Source: CAZTDD01 sp964612675 (GTDB lineage: Bacteria; Hinthialibacterota; Hinthialibacteria; Hinthialibacterales; JAKPRU01). Taken from it: a stretch of DNA of 64,000 nt. The DNA is taken from the NCBI GenBank assembly GCA_964612675.1, contig CAZTDD010000009.1, forward strand, positions 39,086 through 103,085, read 5' to 3'. A model generated the notes under the pieces. That model was not told where the DNA came from, did not search any database, and saw only the letters and a list, made by a program, of their open reading frames with translations. Positions 51,675 to 60,314 of this stretch are shown piece after piece; position 1 is the stretch's first letter; each line of letters begins with the position of its first letter. The position numbers and the translations under genes were made by a program.

Positions 51675-52733
51675 ATGACATTCGAACCGGACTACAGATA
51701 TTTTGCGGATGTGATGAAAAACGTTCGGCCTGTCCGCTTGCCTGTGTACGAGCATCTTGTGAATACTCCGATCATGGAAGCCATACTTGATAAGCGGTTT
51801 GCTGAACTGATTGACGGAAAACCGGAAGACATCCACGAGTTTTTCACTCAGTACTGCCGATTCTATCGCGAGATGACCTACGACGTCGTTTCGTTTGAGG
51901 TGTGTATCACGGATATTCTCCCGGATGGCGGCGCATTGAGCGGAGGCAAACCCGGTCCGATTCAGAACCGTGCCGACTTTGGGCAATATCCATGGGACGA
52001 GTTGCTCGGGGTATTCTGGGAATACGCGGCTCCCAGGTTCGATGCACTTGCTGCGAACATGCCGCCTGGAATGAAAGCGGTCGGCGGCATCGGCAACGGC
52101 GTTTTTGAGATTAGTGAGGATCTTGTAGGATTGGAGTATCTTCCGTACATACAGGTAGACGATCCGGAACTCTATTCGCAATTGTTTCGCAAAATCGGCG
52201 ATTTACTGTTGAATATCTGGAACCATTTTCTCAATCGCTATGCAGACACATTCGTCGCGTGTCGTATCGGTGACGATCTCGGTTTCAAGTCGTCTTTGTT
52301 GACAAATCCCAAAACGGTCCGACATCACATCGTTCCTCAGTATCGGAGAGTAATTGGAGCGATCCATGCCGCCGGGAAGCCGTTCCTGTGGCACTCGTGT
52401 GGCTGTGTTTTCGAGGTGATGGGAGATTTTATCGACGCCGGTATCGATGCGAAACACTCGAACGAAGACTCCATTGCCCCGTTCTCCCATTGGATCGAGA
52501 GTTTCGGAGATCGTATCGGTTTGCTTGGTGGATTCGACATGGATTTCATCTGCCAGCAATCGCCTAAGGAGATTCTTGTTGAGGTTGTCCGTCTTGGCCG
52601 AATTTACCGGGATACCGCAAATGGATACGCATTGGGTTCGGGCAATTCGATCCCCGAATATGTTCCGGTGGAGAATTACCTGGCGATGATTCGCGCAGCG
52701 AAGGAGATACGGAACCTGGAAGAAAAAACGTAG
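51675..52733 (+). CDS. Uroporphyrinogen decarboxylase-like (URO-D) protein
   Basis: 352 residues from the ATG at 51675 behind GAGGGAAGTC. The URO-D barrel family is seen in phrases such as RLPVYEHLVNTPIMEAILDK, IGDDLGFKSSLLTNPKTVRH, KPFLWHSCGCVFEVMGDFID, and GLLGGFDMDFICQQ. The usual HEME Asp and Arg residues of true HemE are not convincingly placed. A His-x-Cys-Gly-Cys stretch (WHSCGC) recalls methyltransferase (MtaA/CmuA-type) members that bind zinc. It is therefore more likely a demethylase or methyltransferase-like protein in a catabolic setting than a haem enzyme. Cytoplasmic. Confidence 0.85.
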   Translation: MTFEPDYRYFADVMKNVRPVRLPVYEHLVNTPIMEAILDKRFAELIDGKPEDIHEFFTQYCRFYREMTYDVVSFEVCITDILPDGGALSGGKPGPIQNRADFGQYPWDELLGVFWEYAAPRFDALAANMPPGMKAVGGIGNGVFEISEDLVGLEYLPYIQVDDPELYSQLFRKIGDLLLNIWNHFLNRYADTFVACRIGDDLGFKSSLLTNPKTVRHHIVPQYRRVIGAIHAAGKPFLWHSCGCVFEVMGDFIDAGIDAKHSNEDSIAPFSHWIESFGDRIGLLGGFDMDFICQQSPKEILVEVVRLGRIYRDTANGYALGSGNSIPEYVPVENYLAMIRAAKEIRNLEEKT

Positions 52734-52962
52734 GGCGCTGAACGCGTTCGATAGATGCCGCTGATTCCTCAGAGACACCGAGACCCGCCGGCTTCGGTGT
52801 TGCTCTTATCGACTGGAAAACTCGTTTTCAAACAGATCGTAGAGAACATTGACAGTCGCCCCTCCATGTGGTACGCATCCCCTAGAGATGTGCGGAAGTT
52901 GGATTTGTATACGTCGTTTTTATGTGAGCCTTTTATCCTGAATACGAGAAGGAGAGAACAAG

Positions 52963-54135
52963 GTGAAAAAGACGGTCGTATTTGCATCTTCATTTGTAAT
53001 TCTTGTGTCGAGTGTGAGCGCGCAGCACACGTTTGTCCCGGTCAATGATTTTGAGACCGACATCGGTGGCTGGAGGACGAATACCGAAGGTGTGATTACC
53101 GGGTGGGTGGTCAACTTCGACGAGACCACCGCGACTGAGCCTCACCACGGAGGCAATCAAGCCGCCAAAGTGGAGATATCCAATTCAGGCGGCTGGGGGA
53201 GTTCCTATTATCAGTTCCCAGAACCGTTCGACGCCTCGGACGCGGATGAGTTCCGCATGTGGGTTTACTCAGATCGGGTTTTCCGTTTACGGGCTGAATT
53301 GGGGCCGGGACTGATTCTTGGATTTGCGAATTATGCTCCGAATGATATCGGCACATGGAAGGAATTAGTTTATTGGATCTCAGAAGAGCAGGCCGAGCTT
53401 TGGAGAGACAATATCGCGCCTGCGGACGAGCTGCGTTTAATCATCAATCCATCGGCTGAGACAGTTGACGATGTCGAGTATCCAAGCGGTTTTCAAGGAA
53501 CGATTTTCATTGACGATATGCGAGTGCGAAAACGCATACCCGTTGAACGCGAGTACCTGACTCTTATTGGATTCAACAACATCGACGACGAATGGTACAT
53601 TCGGCTGCGGGGAGGGACCTATTTCGAGGTGGATCTGTCCGGCTATCCGCAACCAACGGAAGGGGAGGGGACCCTACTATTCGACTATACGTCCGGTTGG
53701 ACGCGGAACATAGAAATCAATCTCATCGAATTCCCCGAGTTCCTTGAATATGACCGTATCCACATGGACATTTTTGTGGATGGATCGTCCTGGGCGACAA
53801 CAGCTCTAATTCTGAGTACGTCCGAGTGGTTGGATGAGAATGGCGAACCGCACGGAACCGCGTGGACCCAGTTGAGCGAGACCAACCTCGGCAGCGCCGT
53901 AGGAGGATGGGGAGAGATCTCGGCGCAATACGGACCCGTCGATAGCGAAGGATTCCAATTTGACTGGCTGCTTCCGGAAATCGCCGGTGTGTACGATGCG
54001 GGAGGTGGTCGGATCGGTATATCGATCACGAGTCAAGGGGCGGCAGCCAATGACGGAGTGATGGCCTATATCGACAACGTTCGTCTGTCGCGTCCGGTCC
54101 CGGACGCAATCGTAGAGGAATGGGAACTGCGGTGA
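52963..54135 (+). CDS. Secreted protein with two carbohydrate-binding-like beta domains
   Basis: 390 residues from a GTG at 52963, with AAGGAGAGAACAAG upstream. Signal peptide: MKKTVVFASSFVILVSSVSA. Two jelly-roll modules follow, each with a phrase like FETDIGGWRTNTEG and a closing IDDMRVRKR or IDNVRLSRP: the first about 25-190, the second about 195-380. Aromatic residues (WGSSYYQFPEPF) suit sugar binding. No catalytic residues are evident. It lies ahead of the sulfatase genes, within a likely polysaccharide-use region, so a surface glycan-binding role is inferred. Confidence 0.75.
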   Translation: MKKTVVFASSFVILVSSVSAQHTFVPVNDFETDIGGWRTNTEGVITGWVVNFDETTATEPHHGGNQAAKVEISNSGGWGSSYYQFPEPFDASDADEFRMWVYSDRVFRLRAELGPGLILGFANYAPNDIGTWKELVYWISEEQAELWRDNIAPADELRLIINPSAETVDDVEYPSGFQGTIFIDDMRVRKRIPVEREYLTLIGFNNIDDEWYIRLRGGTYFEVDLSGYPQPTEGEGTLLFDYTSGWTRNIEINLIEFPEFLEYDRIHMDIFVDGSSWATTALILSTSEWLDENGEPHGTAWTQLSETNLGSAVGGWGEISAQYGPVDSEGFQFDWLLPEIAGVYDAGGGRIGISITSQGAAANDGVMAYIDNVRLSRPVPDAIVEEWELR

Positions 54136-54359
54136 GAGTGGGATCGAACCAGAACCGTTGCGGTCGCACGATTGAGGGAATGGAAGCGTGCCAGAGACAG
54201 TCGTATCACACGGCGTGTACGCTAACAAGAACATTGGCTGAGAGTATGACAATGGGAATCGGTATGGTTTTGCCGTGTAATTTGGAGAGTCCAGCTTTGA
54301 TCCTGGTAAAACTGCACACCTACCGATTTCAAACAAAGACACGAACGGGCCGGTTGTGA

Positions 54360-54611
54360 TCGATTCGTTCGCGAGAAAGCACTCTCTTTTGGAAAGTCAG
54401 CAACCGGAACGCAGTGGTTTCGATTCTGGACGGTAAGTGGAAAATGCATCTACGTAGAACCGGAAAGGCGGAATTGTACGATCTTGCAAATGATAGGGGA
54501 GAATGTATCAATATTGTGGACAGGCATCCGGCTGTTGTCTCGAGATTGAAAAAGAAAATCGACGAATCGGAAGCAACATTGCCGAAACAGTATAGTAAAA
54601 AACGAAAGTAA
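54360..54611 (+). pseudogene. C-terminal stub of a sulfatase gene
   Basis: The frame STLFWKVSNRNAVVSILDGK, WKMHLRRTGKAELYDLANDR, GECINIVDRHPAVVSRLKKK matches the ending of secreted sulfatases (LFW..., DGKWKL..., LYDLANDP.E..N). A TGA at 54357-54359 closes the frame just upstream, and the catalytic N-terminal part is absent. The stub lies about 90 bases ahead of an intact sulfatase gene, so it is likely a remnant of a tandem copy. A GTG at 54414 could start a short peptide but is not convincing. Confidence 0.75.
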
Positions 54612-54700
54612 TCCACCGATGTGATTGTGCACATTGATCCTCCCTGTTGAAAGATCCGTGAGACCATCATTGCGTCGGTGCGTATTATCTGGAGATAATT

Positions 54701-56200
54701 ATGCGTCAACTCGCCGTCAACCGAAGAACGTTTCTAAGACAAACTTCGCTTACCTCCATTCCTTTTCTTTTAAACAGAGGAGTGTGTTCTCAGGGCTCGT
54801 CGTTCGACCGGAAAAGATCGGATAGTCCAAATGTCGTTGTGGTTCTGGCGGATGATTTGGGATACGGTAGTGTGGGATGCTATGGGGCTGATTCTGCGTT
54901 GGTCCGTACACCGGAAATCGACAAATTGGCGAAGGCAGGCGTGCGATTTACCGACGCCTGCACCCCGAGTTCGGTGTGCTCGCCTACTCGTTATGGACTT
55001 CTGATGGGACGGTACCCTTGGCGCACACGGTTGAAGCACGGAGTGATTAATGTTGGCGATCCTCTTTTGCCTGATCCAAACCGGAAGTCCCTGGCCCGTT
55101 GGTTAAAGGAAAAAGGATATCAAACGGCGGCCATAGGAAAATGGCATCTCGGTTATGGCACCAAAAAGAAGAAGCCACAAGACTGGACCGGCGTGTTGAT
55201 CCCGGGCGCTTTGGAGATGGGTTTCGATTACCATTTCGCGGTTCCTCAAAATCATGGCGACATAACGGGAGTCTACGTCGAGAACGATCGCATCTACGGA
55301 CTGGAATCGAACAAGGTGTATCCCTACTCCAGAAGTTATTACGGCAAACCCTATTTTGGGTTTGACGCGCCTCAACGAGACAACAAACAGGTTATGAAAG
55401 ACCTGACAGACCGGGCTGTGGATTGGCTGAAAAAGCAGAACAACGAGAAGCCCTTCTTTTTATACTTTACACCCGTAGCGGTTCATCATCCCATTACACC
55501 GTCAGACACAATGCGTGGAGAGAGTGACTGTGGCCCCTATGGCGACTTCATACAGGATTTGGATATGTCTATCGGAAGAATTTGCCAAACCTTGGCGTCA
55601 ATGGGAGTAATCGATAATACGTTAGTGATCGTGACCAGTGACAATGGAGGGGATATACCCACACAACAGGAGCGTCCCGAATGCGTCGCTCAGGACTTGG
55701 GCCTTGAGATCAACGGTTCACTGCGAGGGGATAAACACACGATTTGGGAGGGAGGTGTGCGTGTTCCGTTTGTCGTTTGGTGGCCGAAGAAAATCCCGCA
55801 GGGAATGGTTTCCTCGTCTATGATCAATCTGACGGACGTGTTTGCCACTATTGCCGAACTGATCGAAGGAAAACCGTTGAATGAAAGCGGAGTTGCTGCC
55901 GATAGCGTTAGTTTTTGCGAAGCTCTATTGCACCCGAACCGGCGATCAAACACCGGACGGAAGGAGATGGTTGTGACGAACGCTCAAGGTATTTTCGCGG
56001 TACGCCAAGGTCCATGGAAATATGTCGAAGGCAGACTACCCGATTCCTGGAAAAGAAATCGACAGAGCACTTACAACGGTCAGGCGGTTCGCCAACTGTA
56101 TCATATTGTCCATGATCCAAAAGAAGAAAACAATGTAGTCGAGGCTCACCCCACGGTTGCAGAGAATATGCAAAGACTGCTTGATACCATACGACAATAA
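54701..56200 (+). CDS. Secreted arylsulfatase-type sulfatase
   Basis: 499 residues. Twin-Arg-like signal (NRRTFLRQTSLTSIPFLL). The formylglycine motif CxPxR is present as CSPTR (in SSVCSPTRYGLLMGRYPW), so post-translational Cys-to-formylglycine conversion is needed. Metal ligands lie in VVLADDLGYGSVGC and VTSDNGGD; GKWHLG and VHHPITP are other active-site segments. Removes sulfate esters from glycans in the periplasm or outside. The C-terminal region (PWKYVEGR, LYHIVHDPKEENNV) is standard. It precedes a serine hydrolase gene. The broken stub upstream suggests an earlier tandem array. Confidence 0.95.
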   Translation: MRQLAVNRRTFLRQTSLTSIPFLLNRGVCSQGSSFDRKRSDSPNVVVVLADDLGYGSVGCYGADSALVRTPEIDKLAKAGVRFTDACTPSSVCSPTRYGLLMGRYPWRTRLKHGVINVGDPLLPDPNRKSLARWLKEKGYQTAAIGKWHLGYGTKKKKPQDWTGVLIPGALEMGFDYHFAVPQNHGDITGVYVENDRIYGLESNKVYPYSRSYYGKPYFGFDAPQRDNKQVMKDLTDRAVDWLKKQNNEKPFFLYFTPVAVHHPITPSDTMRGESDCGPYGDFIQDLDMSIGRICQTLASMGVIDNTLVIVTSDNGGDIPTQQERPECVAQDLGLEINGSLRGDKHTIWEGGVRVPFVVWWPKKIPQGMVSSSMINLTDVFATIAELIEGKPLNESGVAADSVSFCEALLHPNRRSNTGRKEMVVTNAQGIFAVRQGPWKYVEGRLPDSWKRNRQSTYNGQAVRQLYHIVHDPKEENNVVEAHPTVAENMQRLLDTIRQ

Positions 56201-56407
56201 ACGGAAAGAAATAGTCACGTAAACCACGCGCATCTGTGTCCGCAACTTCCCGAGATTTCGTTGCGCGGGACCCCAAACGACCCCAAATGGGCTTTTGACA
56301 GGCTACGCGGAGGAGAGTACAGTGCTTGCTGTAAGACTGCGGACGCGTCGTTTGGGATAGGAGAAGTCCGTTCAAGTCTCAAATCAGGGTTGAAGGAGGA
56401 AACATCG

Positions 56408-57487
56408 ATGCCCCACTACTCGCCAGGTACGATCCGTCTCTTCGCAGGATTATTATGGTTCTTCTGCATCCTGTCCATTCAAGCCGAACCGGTTTTTCCG
56501 GGAGACACGTGGACAACGGCCGAACCCGCAGAAGTGGGGATGGATGCGGGACTGTTGGAACAAGCGAAACAATATGCGTTGACCGGCGACGGTTCGGGAT
56601 ATATCACTCGGCACGGAAAACTGGTGATTCAATGGGGCGATGTGAACAGGAAATACGATTTGAAATCGACTACGAAGTCGTTCGGTGCAACTGCCTTGGC
56701 AGTCGCTATTCAAGACAACAGGATTCAGCTGGATGACAAAGCAATAAAATATCATCCTAATTTCGGTGTCCCCCCGGAAAAGAACGCCGAAACCGGGTGG
56801 CTCGATGAGATCACGATCAAACACCTCGCAACTCAAACGGCCGGTTTTGAGAAGCCCGGCGGGTATGAACCACTGCTCTTTGAACCGGGCACGAAATGGC
56901 ATTACAGCGACGGCGGTCCCAATTGGCTGGCCGAGTGTATAACCCTGATTTACAAACGTGACTTGGAAGATTTTATGTTTGAGCGTGTTTTCACACCGCT
57001 GGGTATTACGTCGAACGATCTACATTGGCGTAACAACGCTTACCGCCCGAAGAAGATAGATGGAGTGATGCGGCGTGAATTTGGTTCGGGCATTCACGCG
57101 AATGTCGACGCGATGGCGCGGTTGGGGTATCTCTATCTGCGCGACGGGCGATGGCAAGGGAAGCAGCTCATTCCAAAGTGGTTTACTCACCAGGTGGGGA
57201 GACCTTATCCGTTCATGAAGAGACTTCCAGAGTACGATCCATCCCACCACGGGAATGCTTCGAATCATTATAGTCTTTTATGGTGGAACAACGCCGATGG
57301 TACCCTACAAAACGTGCCGACCGATGCCTATTGGACGTGGGGGCTTTATGACAGCCTGATTGTTGTGTTCCCTGGTTTGGATATTGTGGTGTCTCGTGCG
57401 GGAAAATCTTGGAAACGTACCTCGGATGAGCACTACGACGTTCTGAAGCCATTCTTTGAGCCGATTGTCGAATCGGTCAAGAATTGA
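56408..57487 (+). CDS. Exported serine hydrolase of the beta-lactamase/esterase family
   Basis: 359 residues from the ATG at 56408, behind AAGGAGGAAACATCG. Signal segment: RLFAGLLWFFCILSIQAE. The SxxK motif is STTK near residue 96 (KSTTKSFGATALAV), and the second motif reads YSDG (HYSDGGPNW near 177) where many members have YxN. The HxG-like third motif is RAGKSW near the end. This class B/C beta-lactamase fold includes esterases, peptidases and transferases; the exact role is open. The gene's stop lies inside the 15-base sequence duplicated around the 57491-57660 element. Confidence 0.88.
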   Translation: MPHYSPGTIRLFAGLLWFFCILSIQAEPVFPGDTWTTAEPAEVGMDAGLLEQAKQYALTGDGSGYITRHGKLVIQWGDVNRKYDLKSTTKSFGATALAVAIQDNRIQLDDKAIKYHPNFGVPPEKNAETGWLDEITIKHLATQTAGFEKPGGYEPLLFEPGTKWHYSDGGPNWLAECITLIYKRDLEDFMFERVFTPLGITSNDLHWRNNAYRPKKIDGVMRREFGSGIHANVDAMARLGYLYLRDGRWQGKQLIPKWFTHQVGRPYPFMKRLPEYDPSHHGNASNHYSLLWWNNADGTLQNVPTDAYWTWGLYDSLIVVFPGLDIVVSRAGKSWKRTSDEHYDVLKPFFEPIVESVKN

Positions 57488-57675
57488 AGGGGCCGCAAAA
57501 AGTCGTCGGGATGCGGGAAGTGAGGTGTCAACCCCCTCTGAATCTCCCCCAGGCTTGGGGGAGAATACGCTGCAGACACGCTTGTTTCTTTTCCCTCCCC
57601 CGAAGATCGGGGGAGGTTAGGAGGGGGTTGAAATCCGTTTTTCTGACTTTTTGCGACGCCGTCAAGAATTGAAGG
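57476..57675. mobile_element. MITE-like palindromic element with a 15-bp target duplication
   Basis: Element 57491-57660 (170 bp) is flanked by perfect copies of GTCAAGAATTGAAGG (57476-57490 and 57661-57675), which looks like a target site duplication. The ends are inverted: GGCCGCAAAAAGTC on the left, GACTTTTTGCGACGCC on the right (two bases longer). Inside, two units face each other, each with CAACCCCC and a CCCCC/GGGGG hairpin. No protein is encoded, so movement would need an enzyme supplied in trans. It sits at the 3' end of the serine hydrolase gene and carries no frame that changes that protein. Confidence 0.8.
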
Positions 57676-57691
57676 ATTCCGCTCTGTAAAT

Positions 57692-59701
57692 TCATCGAAC
57701 AACCGGAAACTCGCTAATTCTCAGTGTTGTGCATCCATAAGGTATTAAGGTGATTTCTTCCAGCTGCGATTCATCTAGTCGGCTCTGGTACTGTGGACTG
57801 CACGGTAACGGTCCCGCCATGTCGTTGTAGATTGTCCAGTGGGGGATTCGTTTTCCTTTTGTCTTAATTCGAATGGGAGCGTTCTCCAGGTTCCACGGAT
57901 AATCGGCAATTGGTTCCATTTCCTTCACAGTGAAATGCTGATCCATATCGCGAACAGCTACATCCCAGATTCCATAATTCCATGGATCGGTCGGATATAT
58001 CTCATAAAAGCCCTCATGATAATCATCGCTCACTTCGCGCCAATCCTCCCCGATCTTCAGCGCATAAACCAAAGGACCGCGTTCGATCGCAACAGAGTGC
58101 TGATGCCACCTGCTCGTGCGAATCCTCATGGGCAGTCGCAATTCAACCTCACCTCCGTCATTCCACTCACGCTTAATTGTGACGATTGTCCCCCGATCCG
58201 GTTCTTTCCATGATTCTCCGTCAATCAAAATCTCCGCTGAATCGCACCACGATGGTATTCTCAAATGAAGTGCAAACGTGACGGGGCTCTGGCATTGGAT
58301 TCGAAAACGAATGATCTCACTGAAGGGATATAGTGTATCCTCAACAATAGTAACTTCTTGCCCGCCGGCCACTTTGGCTGTTACCGAGCAAGGAGAGTAA
58401 ACAAGTGCGGCCAAGCCGTTGTCGGCGGAGGCGAACCACAGATGTTGAGTGAATTTCGGCCATGCCTGATGCATATTCGTTGTACAACAGGGATACCCCG
58501 TCAATAATCCGTAAACAAGGCGATAGGGATCGTCTGTGTAAAAGTTGTGATAACCTTTTGTAATCAATACCTGGTTTGGTTGTTGATAATACTGGCGTGC
58601 CGTAAAATCGTCATTCGCTTGCGTCGGAAGGGAATTGAAAGCGACTTTTTCGAGATGGTCGGCGAATTCAACCTCTCCACTGATAGAGATCATTTTCTCC
58701 AGCGAAAACATTATTTCGGAGGTAGAACAGAATTCCGATCCTTGAGTTGGTTCTCGGCCGTGTAAAGGTTCATCGCCGCCATAGAGCCCCTGTGGTTGAC
58801 CGTGAAATCGTCGAATATCGTTCAACGCTGTTTTCACGGCTTCGAGATACTTTTCTTCTGGGTGATGCTGGTAGTAAATCAATGGTTGCTTTAATCCTTG
58901 CGCCAGATTCACGCAGTGAAATGACTTCTGGTAATAAAGGCTGCGTTTATCGAGAAAATGATCGGTCCACGGATGCGTTTGCTCGAACAGCAGGTCTGCG
59001 AGATCGAGTAGGAAACGGTCGCCGGTGATGTTGTACAGCCAGTAAACAACCATCATGTTATCGCCACCACGGCGATTTCCCCAAAACGTCCAGTGACCTA
59101 AAGGCGTGTCCGGTAATTCCTGGAGTTGAAACCGGAAATACCGGGTCATTAAATCAATTACGCGTTGATCTTTCGTGGCCGTATAATATTGTTGAAGCAC
59201 TTTCAACATGACCATTTTCGGCCACCAATCCCGCCTGGGTGTCTTTTGAATTCCGGGTTCCGGCTCGGGCTTTTCTTGAAATGGAATAGGACCGAAATAT
59301 CCGCTCTCTTGTTGGTGTGTTAAAGACCATTCGATCCAAGGTGTTGATTGTTTTATCAATTCCTCGTCGTCGAGAATATATGCCAGCGGAACCAATCCAT
59401 CCAGCCAATAGGGACCGCGTTCCCACCCATCTCCGTCTCCGCCGAGCCAGCCATTGCGTGGGCCGCAGACCTGCGGGTAAGCGGAATCCAAGTGGCCCGT
59501 TAAACCGGATTTCATTCTCAGCAGCTGTTCTTTCAACCAGCCTGCAGGTTTGATCGCTCCCAGGGGTAATTCCACGTACGGCTCTGCGATCAATGGCGCG
59601 CGGTTGGTGATATAGTGGCTATTACGCACGTCCTCAGAATGAGCGCACAACAGACTGGTATACAGTAACAAACTCAAGAAAAATCCGGCAAGCGTTTTCA
59701 T
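57692..59701 (-). CDS. GH127-type beta-L-arabinofuranosidase (DUF1680)
   Basis: 669 residues from the ATG at 59701. Signal segment MKTLAGFFLSLLLYTSLLCA. The alpha/alpha barrel shows family phrases: VELPLGAIKPAGWLKEQLLR, GPYWLDGLVPLAYILDDEEL, SEFCSTSEIMFSLEKMISIS, and the zinc Cys motif GYPCCTTNMHQAWPKF near 405. The C-terminal beta domains end with IPYGCTTLRISEFPVV. The family removes L-arabinofuranose and related sugars from glycans. It lies close to the pseudopilin and oxidoreductase genes on the same strand and points to plant- or algal-type polysaccharide use. Confidence 0.92.
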   Translation of the reverse strand: MKTLAGFFLSLLLYTSLLCAHSEDVRNSHYITNRAPLIAEPYVELPLGAIKPAGWLKEQLLRMKSGLTGHLDSAYPQVCGPRNGWLGGDGDGWERGPYWLDGLVPLAYILDDEELIKQSTPWIEWSLTHQQESGYFGPIPFQEKPEPEPGIQKTPRRDWWPKMVMLKVLQQYYTATKDQRVIDLMTRYFRFQLQELPDTPLGHWTFWGNRRGGDNMMVVYWLYNITGDRFLLDLADLLFEQTHPWTDHFLDKRSLYYQKSFHCVNLAQGLKQPLIYYQHHPEEKYLEAVKTALNDIRRFHGQPQGLYGGDEPLHGREPTQGSEFCSTSEIMFSLEKMISISGEVEFADHLEKVAFNSLPTQANDDFTARQYYQQPNQVLITKGYHNFYTDDPYRLVYGLLTGYPCCTTNMHQAWPKFTQHLWFASADNGLAALVYSPCSVTAKVAGGQEVTIVEDTLYPFSEIIRFRIQCQSPVTFALHLRIPSWCDSAEILIDGESWKEPDRGTIVTIKREWNDGGEVELRLPMRIRTSRWHQHSVAIERGPLVYALKIGEDWREVSDDYHEGFYEIYPTDPWNYGIWDVAVRDMDQHFTVKEMEPIADYPWNLENAPIRIKTKGKRIPHWTIYNDMAGPLPCSPQYQSRLDESQLEEITLIPYGCTTLRISEFPVVR

Positions 59702-59752
59702 TGAATCCCCTCTGCTCCAGGATTCCATAAGGGAAATCCATGCTTCGTAGTC

Positions 59753-60292
59753 TTATTTACCGGGAACCGGTGTAAATATATCGCCTCGGCTGAGGACACC
59801 GTTGCTCGAATCGTAAAGTTCGTTCGATTCCCAGCGTTTATCGGGGCCGAAGGATAATACAGTGTACTTGCTTTGAAGAATCTGCTGGTAGAAATCCTCG
59901 TAACGTGAGCGGTTGCCGGAAAACCAGGAGACCGGCAGCTCCGCCGGCTCCATGTGATATTGCCATTGTGTATTTACGACTTCCGGAACGTCTGATAGTT
60001 GAATACCCTTCTGGAAGGGATCGTAAATCGAAGTGCTGACATACGAGATCGGCGTTGTGACAAAACGGTGCTGTGCCGGATCGCGGTCGATATGGGGCGG
60101 CCAGGCCTGGTTGTCCATCTTGTACATAAGATAGGCCTGTCCCAAATTCCGGCTGTTAGATTGGCAGGCCGCCAATTTTGCACGAACCTGCGCATTCAGA
60201 AAGTTCGGGACGGCGATCGCCGCCAATATGCCGATGATCGCAACGACAATCAACAATTCAATCAAAGTGAATCCTTTTCGATGGAAAAGCAA
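59753..60292 (-). CDS. Second pseudopilin-like protein
   Basis: 179 residues from a TTG at 60292, with GAGGAGG six bases before. The leader reads MLFHRKGFTLIELLIVVAII, the prepilin signal with cleavage before Phe, and a hydrophobic helix follows (GILAAIAVPNFLNAQVRAK). The rest (YLMYKMDNQAWPPHIDRDPA, YTVLSFGPDKRWESNELYD) resembles the GspG-like, secreted family seen at 11939. It lies between the GH127 and Gfo/Idh genes on the same strand, as if exported with a glycan-active operon. No assembly machinery is near. Confidence 0.88.
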   Translation of the reverse strand: MLFHRKGFTLIELLIVVAIIGILAAIAVPNFLNAQVRAKLAACQSNSRNLGQAYLMYKMDNQAWPPHIDRDPAQHRFVTTPISYVSTSIYDPFQKGIQLSDVPEVVNTQWQYHMEPAELPVSWFSGNRSRYEDFYQQILQSKYTVLSFGPDKRWESNELYDSSNGVLSRGDIFTPVPGK

Positions 60293-60314
60293 ATGAATCC
60301 TCCTCAACCCCAGC

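Noticed and set aside
51675..52733. True uroporphyrinogen decarboxylase HemE
   Set aside because: The HemE active-site pattern is not clear and the CGC segment and setting fit the methyltransferase-like branch better.
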